From JBFWNG01 sp050251195 (lineage in GTDB: Bacteria; Bdellovibrionota_B; Oligoflexia; Oligoflexales; Oligoflexaceae), in NCBI GenBank assembly GCA_050251195.1, contig JBFWNG010000006.1, positions 186,001-250,000 on the forward strand: a DNA stretch of 64,000 bases. Direction: 5' to 3'. Below are positions 41,643 through 49,971 of the stretch, piece by piece. A program made the translations under genes and the position numbers. How positions within the stretch are numbered: position 1 is the first letter of the stretch; the number at the start of each line of letters is the position of its first letter. The notes beneath the pieces were generated by a model. It saw nothing but the letters and a program-made list of their open reading frames with translations, was not told where the DNA came from and did no database searches.

Positions 41643-42343
41643 AATTTGTCTCCATTAATTAGTTTAATTGCTGCCATATTGAACATATAGAAATCAGAAT
41701 CATTGACTGTACTTTCGCGAGCCTTCGCCTCTCTTGCCATCAACTTCATCAGGTCAGCAACGCCGTCTGAAGAAAGAAAGAAGAAATTTGTTTGCAACTG
41801 TATCTGCGCTTGATCACCGACAAAGGCTTCCGTTATTTTTTTAATAACACTTGCCGGTTCCAGCGAGATTTCGGTAACGTCCGGGTGCAGCTTTCGTATT
41901 CTTTGAATGAAACGTTTTGCGTTCTCCACCTGAAGATCCGTAAGGCCCAACAGATCCCCGATCTTGCCGTCCTCCGTGATTCCAAACTCCAGTAGCTTTT
42001 GAATCGCACCGAAGTACCAGCCATTGAGCTGCGAACTCGGCTTCTTTTTCTCCGCCGCAAGCAGCGACTTCAATTGTTTGCCGGCGTTGAGTCTTTCCTT
42101 AGCCGTTCTTGCATGCTGCTCGATGACCGACAATTCGAATATCCTCTGCATCTCATGCGACAGACGCAACTTCTTACAAAGCTCCCGCGCCTTCACTAAG
42201 GAAACACCTTTCTTATTGCTCAGAACTTCTGACACCTTCGAAGGCTGCATACCGAGGAATTTGGCAAAGGCGCGTAAGGAATAGCTGGGATTCATCGTCC
42301 TGCGCCTTTGAAAATGGTTTTGCAAAATCTCTTGGTATTTCAC
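41636..42343 (-). CDS. TIGR02147 (DUF4423) family regulator
   Basis: 235 residues from a GTG start with GAGG upstream. The N-terminus (YQEILQNHFQRRRTMNPSYS, then LRAFAKFLGMQPSKVSEVLS) is a helix-turn-helix of the TIGR02147 family, found mainly in Fibrobacter and Bdellovibrio-type genomes. NGWYFGAIQKLLEF and SSDGVADLMKLMAREAKARE are family features. Probable DNA-binding regulator; the coupled VOC gene is a candidate target. Confidence 0.88.
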   Translation of the reverse strand: MKYQEILQNHFQRRRTMNPSYSLRAFAKFLGMQPSKVSEVLSNKKGVSLVKARELCKKLRLSHEMQRIFELSVIEQHARTAKERLNAGKQLKSLLAAEKKKPSSQLNGWYFGAIQKLLEFGITEDGKIGDLLGLTDLQVENAKRFIQRIRKLHPDVTEISLEPASVIKKITEAFVGDQAQIQLQTNFFFLSSDGVADLMKLMAREAKARESTVNDSDFYMFNMAAIKLINGDKLC

Positions 42344-42537
42344 GTTGCCTCATGGGGATCGATTCCCCGTCTGTGTGGGAAGGTAACAAAAGTTATGAGC
42401 AAAGGCAATATAGAAAGGGAACAAAGTGTTCCCTAACGTTCCCTAAACGTTGGGGGCGAGGTTCAGGTTCACGACCTAGAATACCCATACGCTCGAAGTC
42501 TACGCAGGAAGTATCGAGGTTTAGAGCGCATCCTTAC

Positions 42538-42575
42538 TTCCGCGCTTCCGCGATAATAAACGCGGAGGCGCGGAA
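42538..42575. repeat. Dispersed intergenic palindrome, copy B
   Basis: Arms ttccgcgcttccgcg and cgcggaggcgcggaa (one mismatch) around an 8-base loop. Same family as 9497-9564 and 59865-59934. It lies between the TIGR02147 gene and the DUF983-like gene. Confidence 0.75.
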
Positions 42576-42597
42576 TAATAGGCGTGCGGAGAGATAT

Positions 42598-42978
42598 CTA
42601 TTTGTAACTATCCTTCTCACCCAGAGGATGGATGAGATGGTCAAAGTACATCCAAAGCGCTTGACCATACGGAAAGAAAAACAATCCAAACAGCACGAGA
42701 AACGCACTGACAAGCGATGCGATCTTCATGGTACCGAGATCGTAGTTCACGATCAAATAGACCGCAAACACCAAGCCGATGATCGCTGTGACGGTGTAGT
42801 TGATCATCCAGGAAGAACCCGCGAAATAGCCTTCCTCGCGCTCGAAGAGATAATTACATTGCTCGCATCCGCGTGCGAAGCTGAGCCACGACTTCTCTTT
42901 GCGCAGGGATACTTCTCCGCAATAAAGGCATCGAAGCAGCAAAACGTTTTTGAATTTAGGACGCGGTATTTCCGCCAT
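42598..42978 (-). CDS. DUF983-like small membrane protein with zinc ribbon
   Basis: 126 residues from the ATG at 42978. The start (LLLRCLYCGEVSLRKEKSWL, CEQCNYLFEREEGYF) holds two CxxC pairs typical of DUF983, followed by two membrane helices (MINYTVTAIIGLVFAVYLIV, SLVSAFLVLFGLFFFPYG). Its start overlaps the end of the Rieske gene by 23 bp. Function is unknown; DUF983 genes are sometimes near cytochrome-oxidase genes. Confidence 0.78.
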   Translation of the reverse strand: MAEIPRPKFKNVLLLRCLYCGEVSLRKEKSWLSFARGCEQCNYLFEREEGYFAGSSWMINYTVTAIIGLVFAVYLIVNYDLGTMKIASLVSAFLVLFGLFFFPYGQALWMYFDHLIHPLGEKDSYK

Positions 42979-43291
42979 TGACGTCGACCCACACAGTGTT
43001 GTTTTTTGTTTGTACTGGAAATCGAACAAGACCACAAGTGGCGGGTGGACAAAGATGCTGGCCTGTCTCGGGCGAAAATTCGGCGCCGTGGGCGTAGCAA
43101 ACGATATGATCATGCCGTAGTTCGCCAAATTCGCTCAACCTGACGTCCTGATGACTACAGCGATCGAGGAAGCAGGTTACGGACTTGGCTTGGCGGATGA
43201 ATATATAGTGCTTGTCCTCGAACGTCCATTCCGCCATGGCGCCCTCTGGGATTTGGTCGATCTTTGATGCTTCGATCCAACGCTCGGTCAT
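42956..43291 (-). CDS. Rieske [2Fe-2S] ferredoxin-like protein
   Basis: 111 residues from the ATG at 43291. The Rieske cluster motif is complete: CFLDRCSHQD (Cys45-x-His47) and VCYAHGAEFSPETG (Cys65-x2-His68), then the CPPATCGLVRF strand. Soluble, so it could feed electrons to an oxygenase or act like NirD; no partner oxygenase is adjacent. It begins 5 bp after the DnaJ-like gene. Confidence 0.88.
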   Translation of the reverse strand: MTERWIEASKIDQIPEGAMAEWTFEDKHYIFIRQAKSVTCFLDRCSHQDVRLSEFGELRHDHIVCYAHGAEFSPETGQHLCPPATCGLVRFPVQTKNNTVWVDVNGGNTAS

Positions 43292-43296
43292 ATGGT

Positions 43297-44259
43297 TCAA
43301 TTCTGCACGAGCTTGGAAAGCTGTGCGTACGATACCGACAGAAGCTTGAACTTCTCCTCGTTGCCGCCTTGTAGGTCGGGGTGCCATTTCTTGGCGAGAT
43401 CGATGTACCTTTTCTTTAGCTCCGCTTTGGTAGGCAGATCTTCAAATTGCATGAATCTTAGAGCCTCGTAGTCGGCCTTTTTGAATCTAGGAAGGGTCGA
43501 GCGGCGTTTTCGCAGCTCGTCTCTAATGTGCGAGGCACGTTCCTTATACGTTTCTTGTTGTGCCTGTCTCTTGAGCTGAGCCCGTTGGAAATCCCAAAGC
43601 TTGCAGCTTCCTTCCCATAGTATTTCGTAGCATTTGGCGATCTCGGTTTGAGCGTGCAAAACGTGAGTTTTGACGTTGTGCAGAAATTTTTCGAGTAAAG
43701 GACTTCGGAGTCCTTCCGGAAGATTCGCGGGAAGGGAGTTGAACCTCAGTGATTCGAACGGCTTGTCGAGCGCGCAAACCTGTTCCAAACCGCAGTTCAA
43801 CTCCAGCAGCGTCAACCACAGGGAAGGTCCCTGTTCCGAAAAAGGGATAGGGAAAATCTTGCGCTCTTTAAACGAACTCTCTAAAGCCGCCTGTACTCTG
43901 TCCACATTGCCAAGTTCGTACCTGTTAAACACCGGCTCCGGCAAAATGCCCGACGAGAAGGGACTTGCTCCGACTTTAGGCGTTTCCCGGAACCATGCTC
44001 CTTGTCGCTCTCCGGAAAGCATGCCGAGTCTGAAGGTAAGCGTATTGTGCAGCTCCTTTGCGCGTCTTCTTATTTCCGTGACGCTGTCTGTCGACCTACC
44101 CTTGTAAAAACAAAGATTGCGCCGCAGGCATTCGGTGAATTGCACTCTTAAAGATTGCGATCTGATAACGCGCTGCAAGCATTCTTCGACCGAATCGTCT
44201 CCCACAAGCACAGGAGCGAACCAGTCTTCCAACAAATTGGCATCAGTCTTGATCGTCAT
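43297..44259 (-). CDS. Protein with C-terminal J domain (DnaJ-like)
   Basis: 320 residues. Only the last 65 are recognisable: LPTKAELKKRYIDLAKKWHP followed by D-LQGGNEEKFKLLS is a J domain with the HPD tripeptide, the Hsp70-stimulating motif. The N-terminal 250 residues are helical and unrecognised; a long basic helix (QLKRQAQQETYKERASHIRD) precedes the J domain. Probably recruits DnaK to an unknown client. Starts 4 bp after the upstream membrane gene. Confidence 0.78.
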   Translation of the reverse strand: MTIKTDANLLEDWFAPVLVGDDSVEECLQRVIRSQSLRVQFTECLRRNLCFYKGRSTDSVTEIRRRAKELHNTLTFRLGMLSGERQGAWFRETPKVGASPFSSGILPEPVFNRYELGNVDRVQAALESSFKERKIFPIPFSEQGPSLWLTLLELNCGLEQVCALDKPFESLRFNSLPANLPEGLRSPLLEKFLHNVKTHVLHAQTEIAKCYEILWEGSCKLWDFQRAQLKRQAQQETYKERASHIRDELRKRRSTLPRFKKADYEALRFMQFEDLPTKAELKKRYIDLAKKWHPDLQGGNEEKFKLLSVSYAQLSKLVQN

Positions 44260-44263
44260 ACAC

Positions 44264-44722
44264 CTACGATTTCGTACCGCGGTTTTTAAGCTGTAGCGCT
44301 AGATCGTTAAGTTCGTCCGCAACTTCGGCGAATGCATCGCCGCGTCGCAGGTTTATCCTTGAATTATAATCGCCCTTCTTTAGATTCTGAATGTGCCGCC
44401 TAAAGGCGTAAGTCGGGCCCACCAGGCGATGTGTAAAAATTATCGACACGGCAATGTTGAGAAGAATATAGATGAAGGCGCAGAGCATAAGCCAATAAGT
44501 GGACTGGGTCAGGTAATCTCTGAGGATAGAATTCACCTCTTCCCCAAGATCGGTCAACTCGACCACGAGGCTGTAGAACCTAAAAAGGTTTAAATAGAGC
44601 AGCCCAGTCACCAAAAAACTGAAAAAAATCGCCAGGGCTATGGAATAAAGCCCCAGTTTGATCTGGAGCAGCGGTTGAAGCAGAAGATTTCGTAATTTCC
44701 GTCGAGACGCGGGCTTTTCCAT
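44264..44722 (-). CDS. HAMP-domain membrane protein
   Basis: 152 residues from the ATG at 44722. Two membrane helices (about 24-46 and 78-100) flank a periplasmic loop, then a HAMP-type segment (RLVGPTYAFRRHIQNLKKGD) and a short helix (EVADELNDLALQL). There is no kinase or receptor domain after it. First gene of a four-gene unit with DnaJ-like, Rieske and DUF983 genes. Confidence 0.75.
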   Translation of the reverse strand: MEKPASRRKLRNLLLQPLLQIKLGLYSIALAIFFSFLVTGLLYLNLFRFYSLVVELTDLGEEVNSILRDYLTQSTYWLMLCAFIYILLNIAVSIIFTHRLVGPTYAFRRHIQNLKKGDYNSRINLRRGDAFAEVADELNDLALQLKNRGTKS

Positions 44723-44899
44723 GTTAGCAACACCGTTAGGGTTTTTCCTCCTTCCATTGTACCGAAGTTTTTGGCCCGGCAATATCAAAAATGTTACGCC
44801 AAAAATTGCAATATCTGCACAATATTACATTCTTTCCTTAAGTCCTCACTGGTTAAAGCCGAAAGAGTTTTATCAGGGCTGTAACACTAAGGAATAGTT

Positions 44900-45940
44900 A
44901 TGTTAGTTTCGAAATGTTCTTGGAGAGGGTTCTTCGTTTGTTCCCTTCTAATTTCTTGCAGTCAGGGCAAGACTTACAAGACGAGCGGTGTTTCGTCTGC
45001 GGACTCCTCGGGGGGCGTTAAACTAGCGTTAACCTTGCCCGCATCGCCAGATTCAACTCATTATTCCATTGAGGCAACGCCGACCGGTTGCTCTTACACT
45101 GAGCCGGCGGTGGTGACCAAGGCTTATGCCGCCAGCGCCGAGGGGTTCTTGTATCCGGGCTGTGATCATACTATTAAGGTTACGTTGGGCCTAGGGGGTG
45201 ACTCTACCGCCGGAGGCGGAGGGGGAGCTCTCGTGACCTACGACGCTGATATCGGACCCTACGTGTCCGGAAAATGCGCACTCTCAGGATGTCACGACGG
45301 GACTACCCCACCCAAGCTCACGACCTATGACGAAGTTAAGCTGGAGGCGGAAACCTCCAAGAACCGCATGGCTCTAACGGGAGCTGGGGGAATGCCGCCA
45401 GGAGCGCCTCCTCCTGCTGAGGACGTCGACCTATTTGCACAATGGATCGCGGCAGGCACTCCACAAAGCGCAGCAGCTTTTGCTCTTGCAGGTGCCTCTT
45501 ATAATAGCAACGTTAAGGCCTTTTTCGACACAAACTGCACTGCGGCTTGCCACAAGCCGGGAAGCGCCGAGGGCGATCTCACGACCTATGAACTGCTCAC
45601 AGCGAATGCGAACGACCTCGCGGTGAAATCCATTGCAGAAATGGAGGCGGGAAGCATGCCCGTCGGCAAAGCTCCGGCTCCTGCAGACATCGAGCTCTTA
45701 AAGACATGGCAGACAGACGGCTTCCCGCTTGACGAGGGCGGAGAGGTGGACACGACGACCGCAGAGGATCCTCCCCCTGCGAACGTGAAAGGCCCGAAGG
45801 ACGCGCCGTTGACGACAGTTTATTATGAGGCTACGGGCAATGTTCCAAAGTCCGACGGGACGTCGGCAACCGGTCCAAAGCTTCAGTTTAAAGCTACAAA
45901 AGAAGGAACGGACAAGGGTTTGGCGCCAACACTTGAGTAA
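44900..45940 (+). CDS. Lipoprotein with two cytochrome-c-like domains (CX4CH and CX3CH)
   Basis: 346 residues with lipobox LLISC (Cys20) and an AGGA site. Two repeats of about 85 residues resemble small c-type cytochrome or planctomycete-cytochrome domains: a Cys...CysHis, an LTTYD/LTTYE strand, a MP turn (Met165, Met253 as possible axial ligands) and a W(I/Q) segment near the end. The heme motifs are odd: CALSGCH (Cys126-x4-Cys131-His132) and CTAACH (Cys213-x3-Cys217-His218) instead of CxxCH. Heme attachment is therefore uncertain; disulfides are an alternative. Confidence 0.65.
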   Translation: MLVSKCSWRGFFVCSLLISCSQGKTYKTSGVSSADSSGGVKLALTLPASPDSTHYSIEATPTGCSYTEPAVVTKAYAASAEGFLYPGCDHTIKVTLGLGGDSTAGGGGGALVTYDADIGPYVSGKCALSGCHDGTTPPKLTTYDEVKLEAETSKNRMALTGAGGMPPGAPPPAEDVDLFAQWIAAGTPQSAAAFALAGASYNSNVKAFFDTNCTAACHKPGSAEGDLTTYELLTANANDLAVKSIAEMEAGSMPVGKAPAPADIELLKTWQTDGFPLDEGGEVDTTTAEDPPPANVKGPKDAPLTTVYYEATGNVPKSDGTSATGPKLQFKATKEGTDKGLAPTLE

Positions 45941-45952
45941 CGACTAGAACGA

Positions 45953-46627
45953 CTAGGGCGTCGGCGACTTAATCGTGACGCCAGGTCGCGGCCCGATCCA
46001 AAGGCGTTTATATAGAAACCAAATCAATGAGAGACATAGAATCACACCGACAGCGATCTTCACTTGCTTAAAGTAAGCGAGGATCGTTTCACCAAAGAAT
46101 CCGATCAAGAGAACCTGCGTTGGAACTGTAACAAGAGCTGCAAGGCCGTCGACTGTAACGAATTTGACCGGCGACAACCCCAACATGCCGCAAGCAAAAT
46201 GCCCCGGGAACCGGAAGCCAGGCGTGAATCTAAACGCGCCTGCAGCCCAAGCGCCGTGTTTCCGGGTCCAACGCGTTATCTTGTAGACCTTCGCTCTGAA
46301 TCGCTTGAACTTCTTGGATCGAATAAACTTGGTGCCGTAACGGCGCCCTAAATAGAAGACAAGGGAATCCGAAAATACAACCGCAATGAAACTGACGACA
46401 GAGGCGACATAAATATTCACGGGAGCCCCCGCGTCGGGAGGCGGCGGGAATAAGTCGGGCCGCGTCGCCATGTAGCAGACGAGTCCCGTGCTGACTATGG
46501 TAACTTCCTCAGGTACCGGAAAACCGAAACTCGAAATAAACATGAGAAAGAGTATCGACCCGTACACCCAATATGGTTGATAAATGTACTGCGAGAATAA
46601 TTTTAAGATTTCGTCTTCTGAACCCAT
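45953..46627 (-). CDS. DedA-family membrane protein
   Basis: 224 residues, five to six membrane segments, with the family motif SFGFPVPEEVTIV near the start and AAGAFRFTPGFRFPGHFACG in the middle. DedA proteins transport or flip phospholipid or undecaprenyl phosphate and support envelope integrity. Convergent with the cytochrome-like gene. Confidence 0.88.
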   Translation of the reverse strand: MGSEDEILKLFSQYIYQPYWVYGSILFLMFISSFGFPVPEEVTIVSTGLVCYMATRPDLFPPPPDAGAPVNIYVASVVSFIAVVFSDSLVFYLGRRYGTKFIRSKKFKRFRAKVYKITRWTRKHGAWAAGAFRFTPGFRFPGHFACGMLGLSPVKFVTVDGLAALVTVPTQVLLIGFFGETILAYFKQVKIAVGVILCLSLIWFLYKRLWIGPRPGVTIKSPTP

Positions 46628-46658
46628 AAACCGCTTATCGTATTTTCTTTGAAACAGC

Positions 46659-47048
46659 TTATCCTTTTATTTTGCTGTCTACCGAGTACTTACCAGGTCC
46701 GGTCAAGAACAGGCAAAGAGCAAATGTCAAATATAGAAAAGCCAGCTCTTTTTTAGCAAAGGGATCGGGAGCATGAATGATGACGCCGGCGACAAACATG
46801 TTAACGGCCAAGATGAGAGCCGCAACGCGCGACGCAAAACCTATAGATAATAGGAGCGGCGCGAAGAATTCAGCGACCACGCATAAGACCAAACTTACGG
46901 TAGAGCCAATGCCAAGCGGATCGGGAAACGTCTGAGAGTACGTTGAGAAGTTCAAGAGTTTCCCCAGGCCGTGACTAAAGAACATCATGGAACCCATGGA
47001 TAACCTTAAGATCAAAAGTCCCAAGTCGCCGCCAATTACGTTCAGCAT
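46659..47048 (-). CDS. DoxX-family membrane protein
   Basis: 129 residues from the ATG with a G-rich upstream stretch. Four membrane helices and the DoxX pattern (LLILRLSMGSMMFFSHGLGK, VAEFFAPLLLSIGFASRVAA, FAKKELAFLYLTFALCLFLT). Role unclear in the family (redox or respiratory in some). Followed by dedA on the same strand after 31 bp. Confidence 0.85.
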   Translation of the reverse strand: MLNVIGGDLGLLILRLSMGSMMFFSHGLGKLLNFSTYSQTFPDPLGIGSTVSLVLCVVAEFFAPLLLSIGFASRVAALILAVNMFVAGVIIHAPDPFAKKELAFLYLTFALCLFLTGPGKYSVDSKIKG

Positions 47049-47135
47049 AATTTTCGTTCCCCGTGCTGCAATGTGCTTTAAAAAATACTCGTTTAGGCTC
47101 GATGGCACAAGCGCTTTTGTCCAGAGGAAGGCATC

Positions 47136-48494
47136 TTAAGAAGCTTTCTTACCTTTTTTGCCGTCGGAGGGGTCGGTTTTATCGGAATTATCAGACTTGA
47201 GCTTCATCTTGAGTAGGTCGTCGCCAATCGCGGCGGTTGGCGGATTATACCGCGCGATTTCCTCCTCTTCGAGGTTGAGGTCGCCAACGTAGCCGCCCGT
47301 CTTCTTCGGCCCGTCTGCGACAGCGGAAAGACGCTGGACGTATTTTGACGCTTTAGATCCGCCATTCTCTTCGGCTTTTTGAAACCATTCGAGAGCGCTT
47401 TCGAGAGACTTATTTTTGAGATATCCGAGGCCGAGGTTGAACATAACCTTGGCGATGTCTTCTTTATTCGATAGGCCGAGGGTGAGAAATTTTATGCTCG
47501 CTTGATATTGGGCAACCGCACCAGCGAGGTCGCCGTCCTTGATTTTCGCAATGCCGATGGTGTTCATCATGCTAGCGAAATTCTTGCCCATATCGTTATC
47601 ATTGTTAACATTCGCAAAGAACTGAGAGGCATTGTTCGTTAGAACTTTGCCCGCCTGGGCCGCCGAGTTGGTTTTGTCCATCTTGAGGACTTTGTCGAAA
47701 TTTTTCTCGGCGCTTTCCGTATTATTCATGGTCAACTCAACCTGCCCAGTAAAACAGAGCCGTTCGATGTTTTCGCCGGAAACTTTATTGAGCGTTTTCA
47801 AAAGGTCTAACGCCTTGTCGGAATGGCCCGCCTTGAAAAGCATCTTTGCCACTTCGGTCAAAGCCGCAACGTTATTCTCATCTGTTTTTAATACTCGGCG
47901 GAACATGACTTCCGCAAGCTTGAGATTGTCGATTCGAATAAAATGACGTCCCATGACGCAAAGAACCGGGACTGGATTCGGAGCGTCTTTGAGGACTCGA
48001 GTTAGACTCTTGCCCATCTCTTCGGCGTCATTGTGCGCCTCGGACAAAAACTTTTCGATGAGGGCGAAGCTCTCGTCGTACCAGAGGCGCTCTTTCCATA
48101 TTTCCGCCACCTCGTCCCTAAAGGTGTTGAATACGAACGGTTTCTCAATCAACGACGCCACCGGGAATTCCGCAAGCAGCCGAAAATCGCCTTTGTGCAC
48201 GAATCCTGACATCACGATCACCGGCGTATGCCCGTGCTTCTCATGAAGCCTAATTCTGTTAAATAGCCCAATTCCCCCGCCCTTGGACCCGAGATTCCAA
48301 TCCATAATAAAGAAATCTACCTCGGGCGGTTCCTCTTGAAAAAAAGCCTCGGCATTGTCATAGGTATGAACTTTGGCAAATCCTGCCTTTTCCGCAAAGG
48401 AAGCGACGGCTTTTGAAAAAGCCTCATCCTTTTCGAAAATGACCAGAACTTTTGGTTTCGGTTTGAATGACGATTTGTATCCGAATGCAGTCAT
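47136..48494 (-). CDS. Response regulator with C-terminal TPR repeats
   Basis: 452 residues. N-terminal receiver (KVLVIFEKDEAFSKAVASFA; phosphoacceptor Asp in DFFIMDWNLGSKGG; VIVMSGF; Lys in LIEKPF). The rest holds TPR repeats (LKLAEVMFRRVLKTDENNVA, AGAVAQYQASIKFLTLGLSN) and a basic tail. No DNA-binding domain, so it likely acts through protein contacts. No kinase adjacent. Confidence 0.88.
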   Translation of the reverse strand: MTAFGYKSSFKPKPKVLVIFEKDEAFSKAVASFAEKAGFAKVHTYDNAEAFFQEEPPEVDFFIMDWNLGSKGGGIGLFNRIRLHEKHGHTPVIVMSGFVHKGDFRLLAEFPVASLIEKPFVFNTFRDEVAEIWKERLWYDESFALIEKFLSEAHNDAEEMGKSLTRVLKDAPNPVPVLCVMGRHFIRIDNLKLAEVMFRRVLKTDENNVAALTEVAKMLFKAGHSDKALDLLKTLNKVSGENIERLCFTGQVELTMNNTESAEKNFDKVLKMDKTNSAAQAGKVLTNNASQFFANVNNDNDMGKNFASMMNTIGIAKIKDGDLAGAVAQYQASIKFLTLGLSNKEDIAKVMFNLGLGYLKNKSLESALEWFQKAEENGGSKASKYVQRLSAVADGPKKTGGYVGDLNLEEEEIARYNPPTAAIGDDLLKMKLKSDNSDKTDPSDGKKGKKAS

Positions 48495-48591
48495 GACTAT
48501 CCGTGCACATGGTATATTACTGCTATCGGAAGCACCTTATGGGATGTAAAAGAAACTTCGCATGAGATTTTAACTCATTGAAATTACGGTA

Positions 48592-49971
48592 TTATTTTTT
48601 GGTTTGAATCTCTATTTCCGCGCCCATTTGCCTCAACTTGGGCACGAGATTGTCATATTTTCGCTTGAGCTCTTTGATGTTGGTTAAGCGTGTTTCGCCC
48701 TGAGCCGCAAGCCCAGCGATCACGAGACATTTGCCTGCCCGAATATCGGTGGGAAGGGTAAAATTGTTCCCAACGAGCGGAGTCGAACCTTGAATAATGG
48801 CCGAATGTACAAAATTTCGATGCCGGAACCGGCAAGGGACTTCGCCTAAACATTTCTGCGACACTGTTATTTGGGCGCCCATCTGATTGAGAAACTCCGT
48901 ATACCCAAGGCGCTCTTCAAATACCGTTTCGTGCATGATGCTGATACCCGACGCCTGGGTAAAAAGAACCATGAACGGTTGTTGCCAATCGGTCATAAAA
49001 CCCGGACTTACGTCGACTTCAATATGCGCGCCTGACATCTGCTTGGTCGGCGCCTTAATGTAAAGGCCTTCGGAGTTAATTCGAAAGCTCGCGCCCATTC
49101 GCTGCACAAAATTCAAAAAGCTATACACGGGATCATGAGTCACCTTCTCAATAAGGACCTCGCCTCTCGTTGCTAGCGCAGCGACGGCAAACGATACGAC
49201 CTGGTTGCGATCGAACATTATCCTGGCTTCGCAACCGCGCAATTTTTTGACTCCCTCGACAATGTAGGTACGATTGGGGTTCTGCGTGATGTCGGCGCCC
49301 ATCTTTTGCAACATTTTCACGAGTTCGAAAACTTCCGGCTCAATAGCGGCGTTCTCAATGATCGTCCTACCCCGAGCAAGCGTCGCCGCGATCAGAAGGT
49401 TCTCCGTCGCCATCACGGACGGAAACGGCAGCACGATATGCGCACCGTGCAGCCCTTTGGTGTCAACAGTGAGGAAGTACACGCCGCCCTCGAACTCGAC
49501 GCGCGCGCCCATCTTCTCCAAACCTTGTATATGAAAATCAACCGGCCGGGCGCCGATTTGATCCCCGCCTAGTGCGGCGTGAAACTTAACCTTGCCAAAG
49601 CGGTGAAGCAGCGGCCCCGCGCACAACACCGATATTCTATTGCGTTTGCTATGGTGCGTTGGGATTTCCCACATCCCAATGTCCTTGCCGCAAAGAGCGA
49701 GAACGTTTGCCTCTTTTTCAGCGGCTCTACCCCCAAGGTCGGCGAACAACTGTTGGATGTTGCGCCGCTCGTCGACGTCGGGAACCCCTTTGAGGATAAC
49801 TTCCTCGTCGGTAAGCATCGCGGCTATGATGGCTTTGGTAACTTGGTTCGAACTTCCCGCAATGGAGATTCGACCTCCGGAAAGCTTGTTTCCGCCCTTT
49901 ATGACAAGAATTTCGTCAGAATCGTCTACTTTAACTGTTCCTGTTCCTCTTGCACCCATCGTTCCATCCAT
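48592..49971 (-). CDS. Divergent MurA-like enolpyruvyl transferase
   Basis: 459 residues of the MurA/EPSP-synthase fold, which adds enolpyruvate to UDP-GlcNAc in the first committed step of peptidoglycan synthesis. GGDQIGARPVDFHIQGLEKM matches the active-site loop, but the Cys is Asp137, the change that gives fosfomycin resistance in mycobacteria and chlamydiae. The usual GAKN near the start reads GSSN (Ser41, Asn42), so the essential Lys22 is missing. The general-base Asp survives in PGFMTDWQQPF. It may be a second MurA with altered substrate or activity. Its start overlaps era by 46 bp. Confidence 0.82.
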   Translation of the reverse strand: MDGTMGARGTGTVKVDDSDEILVIKGGNKLSGGRISIAGSSNQVTKAIIAAMLTDEEVILKGVPDVDERRNIQQLFADLGGRAAEKEANVLALCGKDIGMWEIPTHHSKRNRISVLCAGPLLHRFGKVKFHAALGGDQIGARPVDFHIQGLEKMGARVEFEGGVYFLTVDTKGLHGAHIVLPFPSVMATENLLIAATLARGRTIIENAAIEPEVFELVKMLQKMGADITQNPNRTYIVEGVKKLRGCEARIMFDRNQVVSFAVAALATRGEVLIEKVTHDPVYSFLNFVQRMGASFRINSEGLYIKAPTKQMSGAHIEVDVSPGFMTDWQQPFMVLFTQASGISIMHETVFEERLGYTEFLNQMGAQITVSQKCLGEVPCRFRHRNFVHSAIIQGSTPLVGNNFTLPTDIRAGKCLVIAGLAAQGETRLTNIKELKRKYDNLVPKLRQMGAEIEIQTKK

